A stretch of DNA of 5,792 nucleotides. It comes from Planctomycetaceae bacterium (GTDB lineage: Bacteria > Planctomycetota > Planctomycetia > Pirellulales > JAEUIK01). This document shows, one piece after another, positions 5,635 to 5,792 of the stretch. The stretch spans positions 1 through 5,792 of the forward strand of contig WGDQ01000972.1 in the NCBI GenBank assembly GCA_015493185.1. Direction: 5' to 3'. Each line of letters begins with the position of its first letter. Positions within the stretch are counted from its first letter, which is position 1. The notes under the pieces are model-generated. The model worked only from the letters and a program-made list of their open reading frames with translations. It did not search any database and was not told where the DNA came from. Made by a program: the position numbers and the translations under genes.

Positions 5635-5792
5635 ATGGCTAAAACACCAACCGCCGACAACCGCACGGTCGATGCAGAAGGGCCGGAGCGTCGCGGCTTT
5701 TTAACCCGAGCGCTGGCCGTATTGATCGGCGGATTGGTCGGCGCTGTGCCGTTGGCCTCGGGTATCTGGTCGTTCATCGATCCGTTGCGGCG
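5635..5792 (+). CDS. Probable Rieske [2Fe-2S] subunit of a quinol:cytochrome c reductase, N-terminal part
   Basis: Only the first 52 codons are present; the gene runs off the right edge. A hydrophilic leader of about 18 residues is followed by ERRGFLTRA at 18-26, a good twin-arginine (Tat) motif with Arg19-Arg20 and Phe22-Leu23. A hydrophobic Gly-rich segment from about 26 to 48 would form one transmembrane helix, and then comes FIDPLRR. Tat targeting of a single anchoring helix followed by a DPLRR-like junction is typical of Rieske proteins (QcrA/PetA type), which are folded with their cluster in the cytoplasm before export. The cluster-binding CTH and CPCHGS boxes would lie downstream and cannot be checked. 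It could be another Tat-anchored redox protein. The likely role is electron transfer from quinol to cytochrome c in the respiratory complex. Confidence 0.72.
   Translation, partial: MAKTPTADNRTVDAEGPERRGFLTRALAVLIGGLVGAVPLASGIWSFIDPLR

Noticed and set aside
5270..5704. 144-codon + strand frame overlapping the Rieske start
   Set aside because: It overlaps the better-supported Rieske frame by 70 bases and has no recognisable features.

Overview
The window is GC-rich chromosomal DNA from a bacterium, most likely a planctomycete of the Pirellulales type. That assignment is an inference from the style of the proteins, mostly weak or absent Shine-Dalgarno sequences, GTG starts and long non-coding spacers; no rRNA or other taxonomic marker is present. 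All recognisable genes lie on the + strand and belong to cofactor or core metabolism.

Layout. Positions 1-340 hold no convincing gene, but end in a plausible promoter (extended -10 at 246-254) and a leader with a perfect 8-bp hairpin just before the first gene. 341-1138 is larB (pyridinium-3,5-biscarboxylate mononucleotide synthase, nickel-pincer cofactor pathway). Three bases later, 1142-2131 encodes an ADP/ATP-dependent NAD(P)H-hydrate dehydratase of the NnrD type with an unusual low-complexity insertion. A spacer of about 500 bp (2132-2632) carries a short repeat cluster, several hairpin-forming segments and a near-consensus sigma70-type promoter (2544-2572) whose -35 box is one arm of an inverted repeat. 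2633-3586 is ribF (riboflavin kinase/FAD synthetase) and 3694-4692 is nrnA-like (DHH/DHHA1 nanoRNase/pAp phosphatase). A 942-bp spacer (4693-5634) without a credible protein gene contains a T-rich tract and small hairpins. At the right edge, 5635-5792 is the start of a Tat-targeted, membrane-anchored protein that looks like a Rieske iron-sulfur subunit of a quinol:cytochrome c reductase; it is cut by the window end.

How the genes fit together. larB and the dehydratase gene form a tight two-gene unit, and both products act on nicotinamide/nicotinate dinucleotides: LarB consumes nicotinic acid adenine dinucleotide, and NnrD repairs hydrated NAD(P)H. ribF supplies FMN and FAD. nrnA recycles very short RNAs and pAp. 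The Rieske subunit belongs to the respiratory chain. Nothing in the window is a mobile element, CRISPR array, tRNA or rRNA. No clearly new multi-gene system is visible. The most interesting signals are non-coding: the dyad-plus-promoter upstream of ribF, the structured spacer before it, the larB leader hairpin and the repeat-like insertion inside the dehydratase gene.
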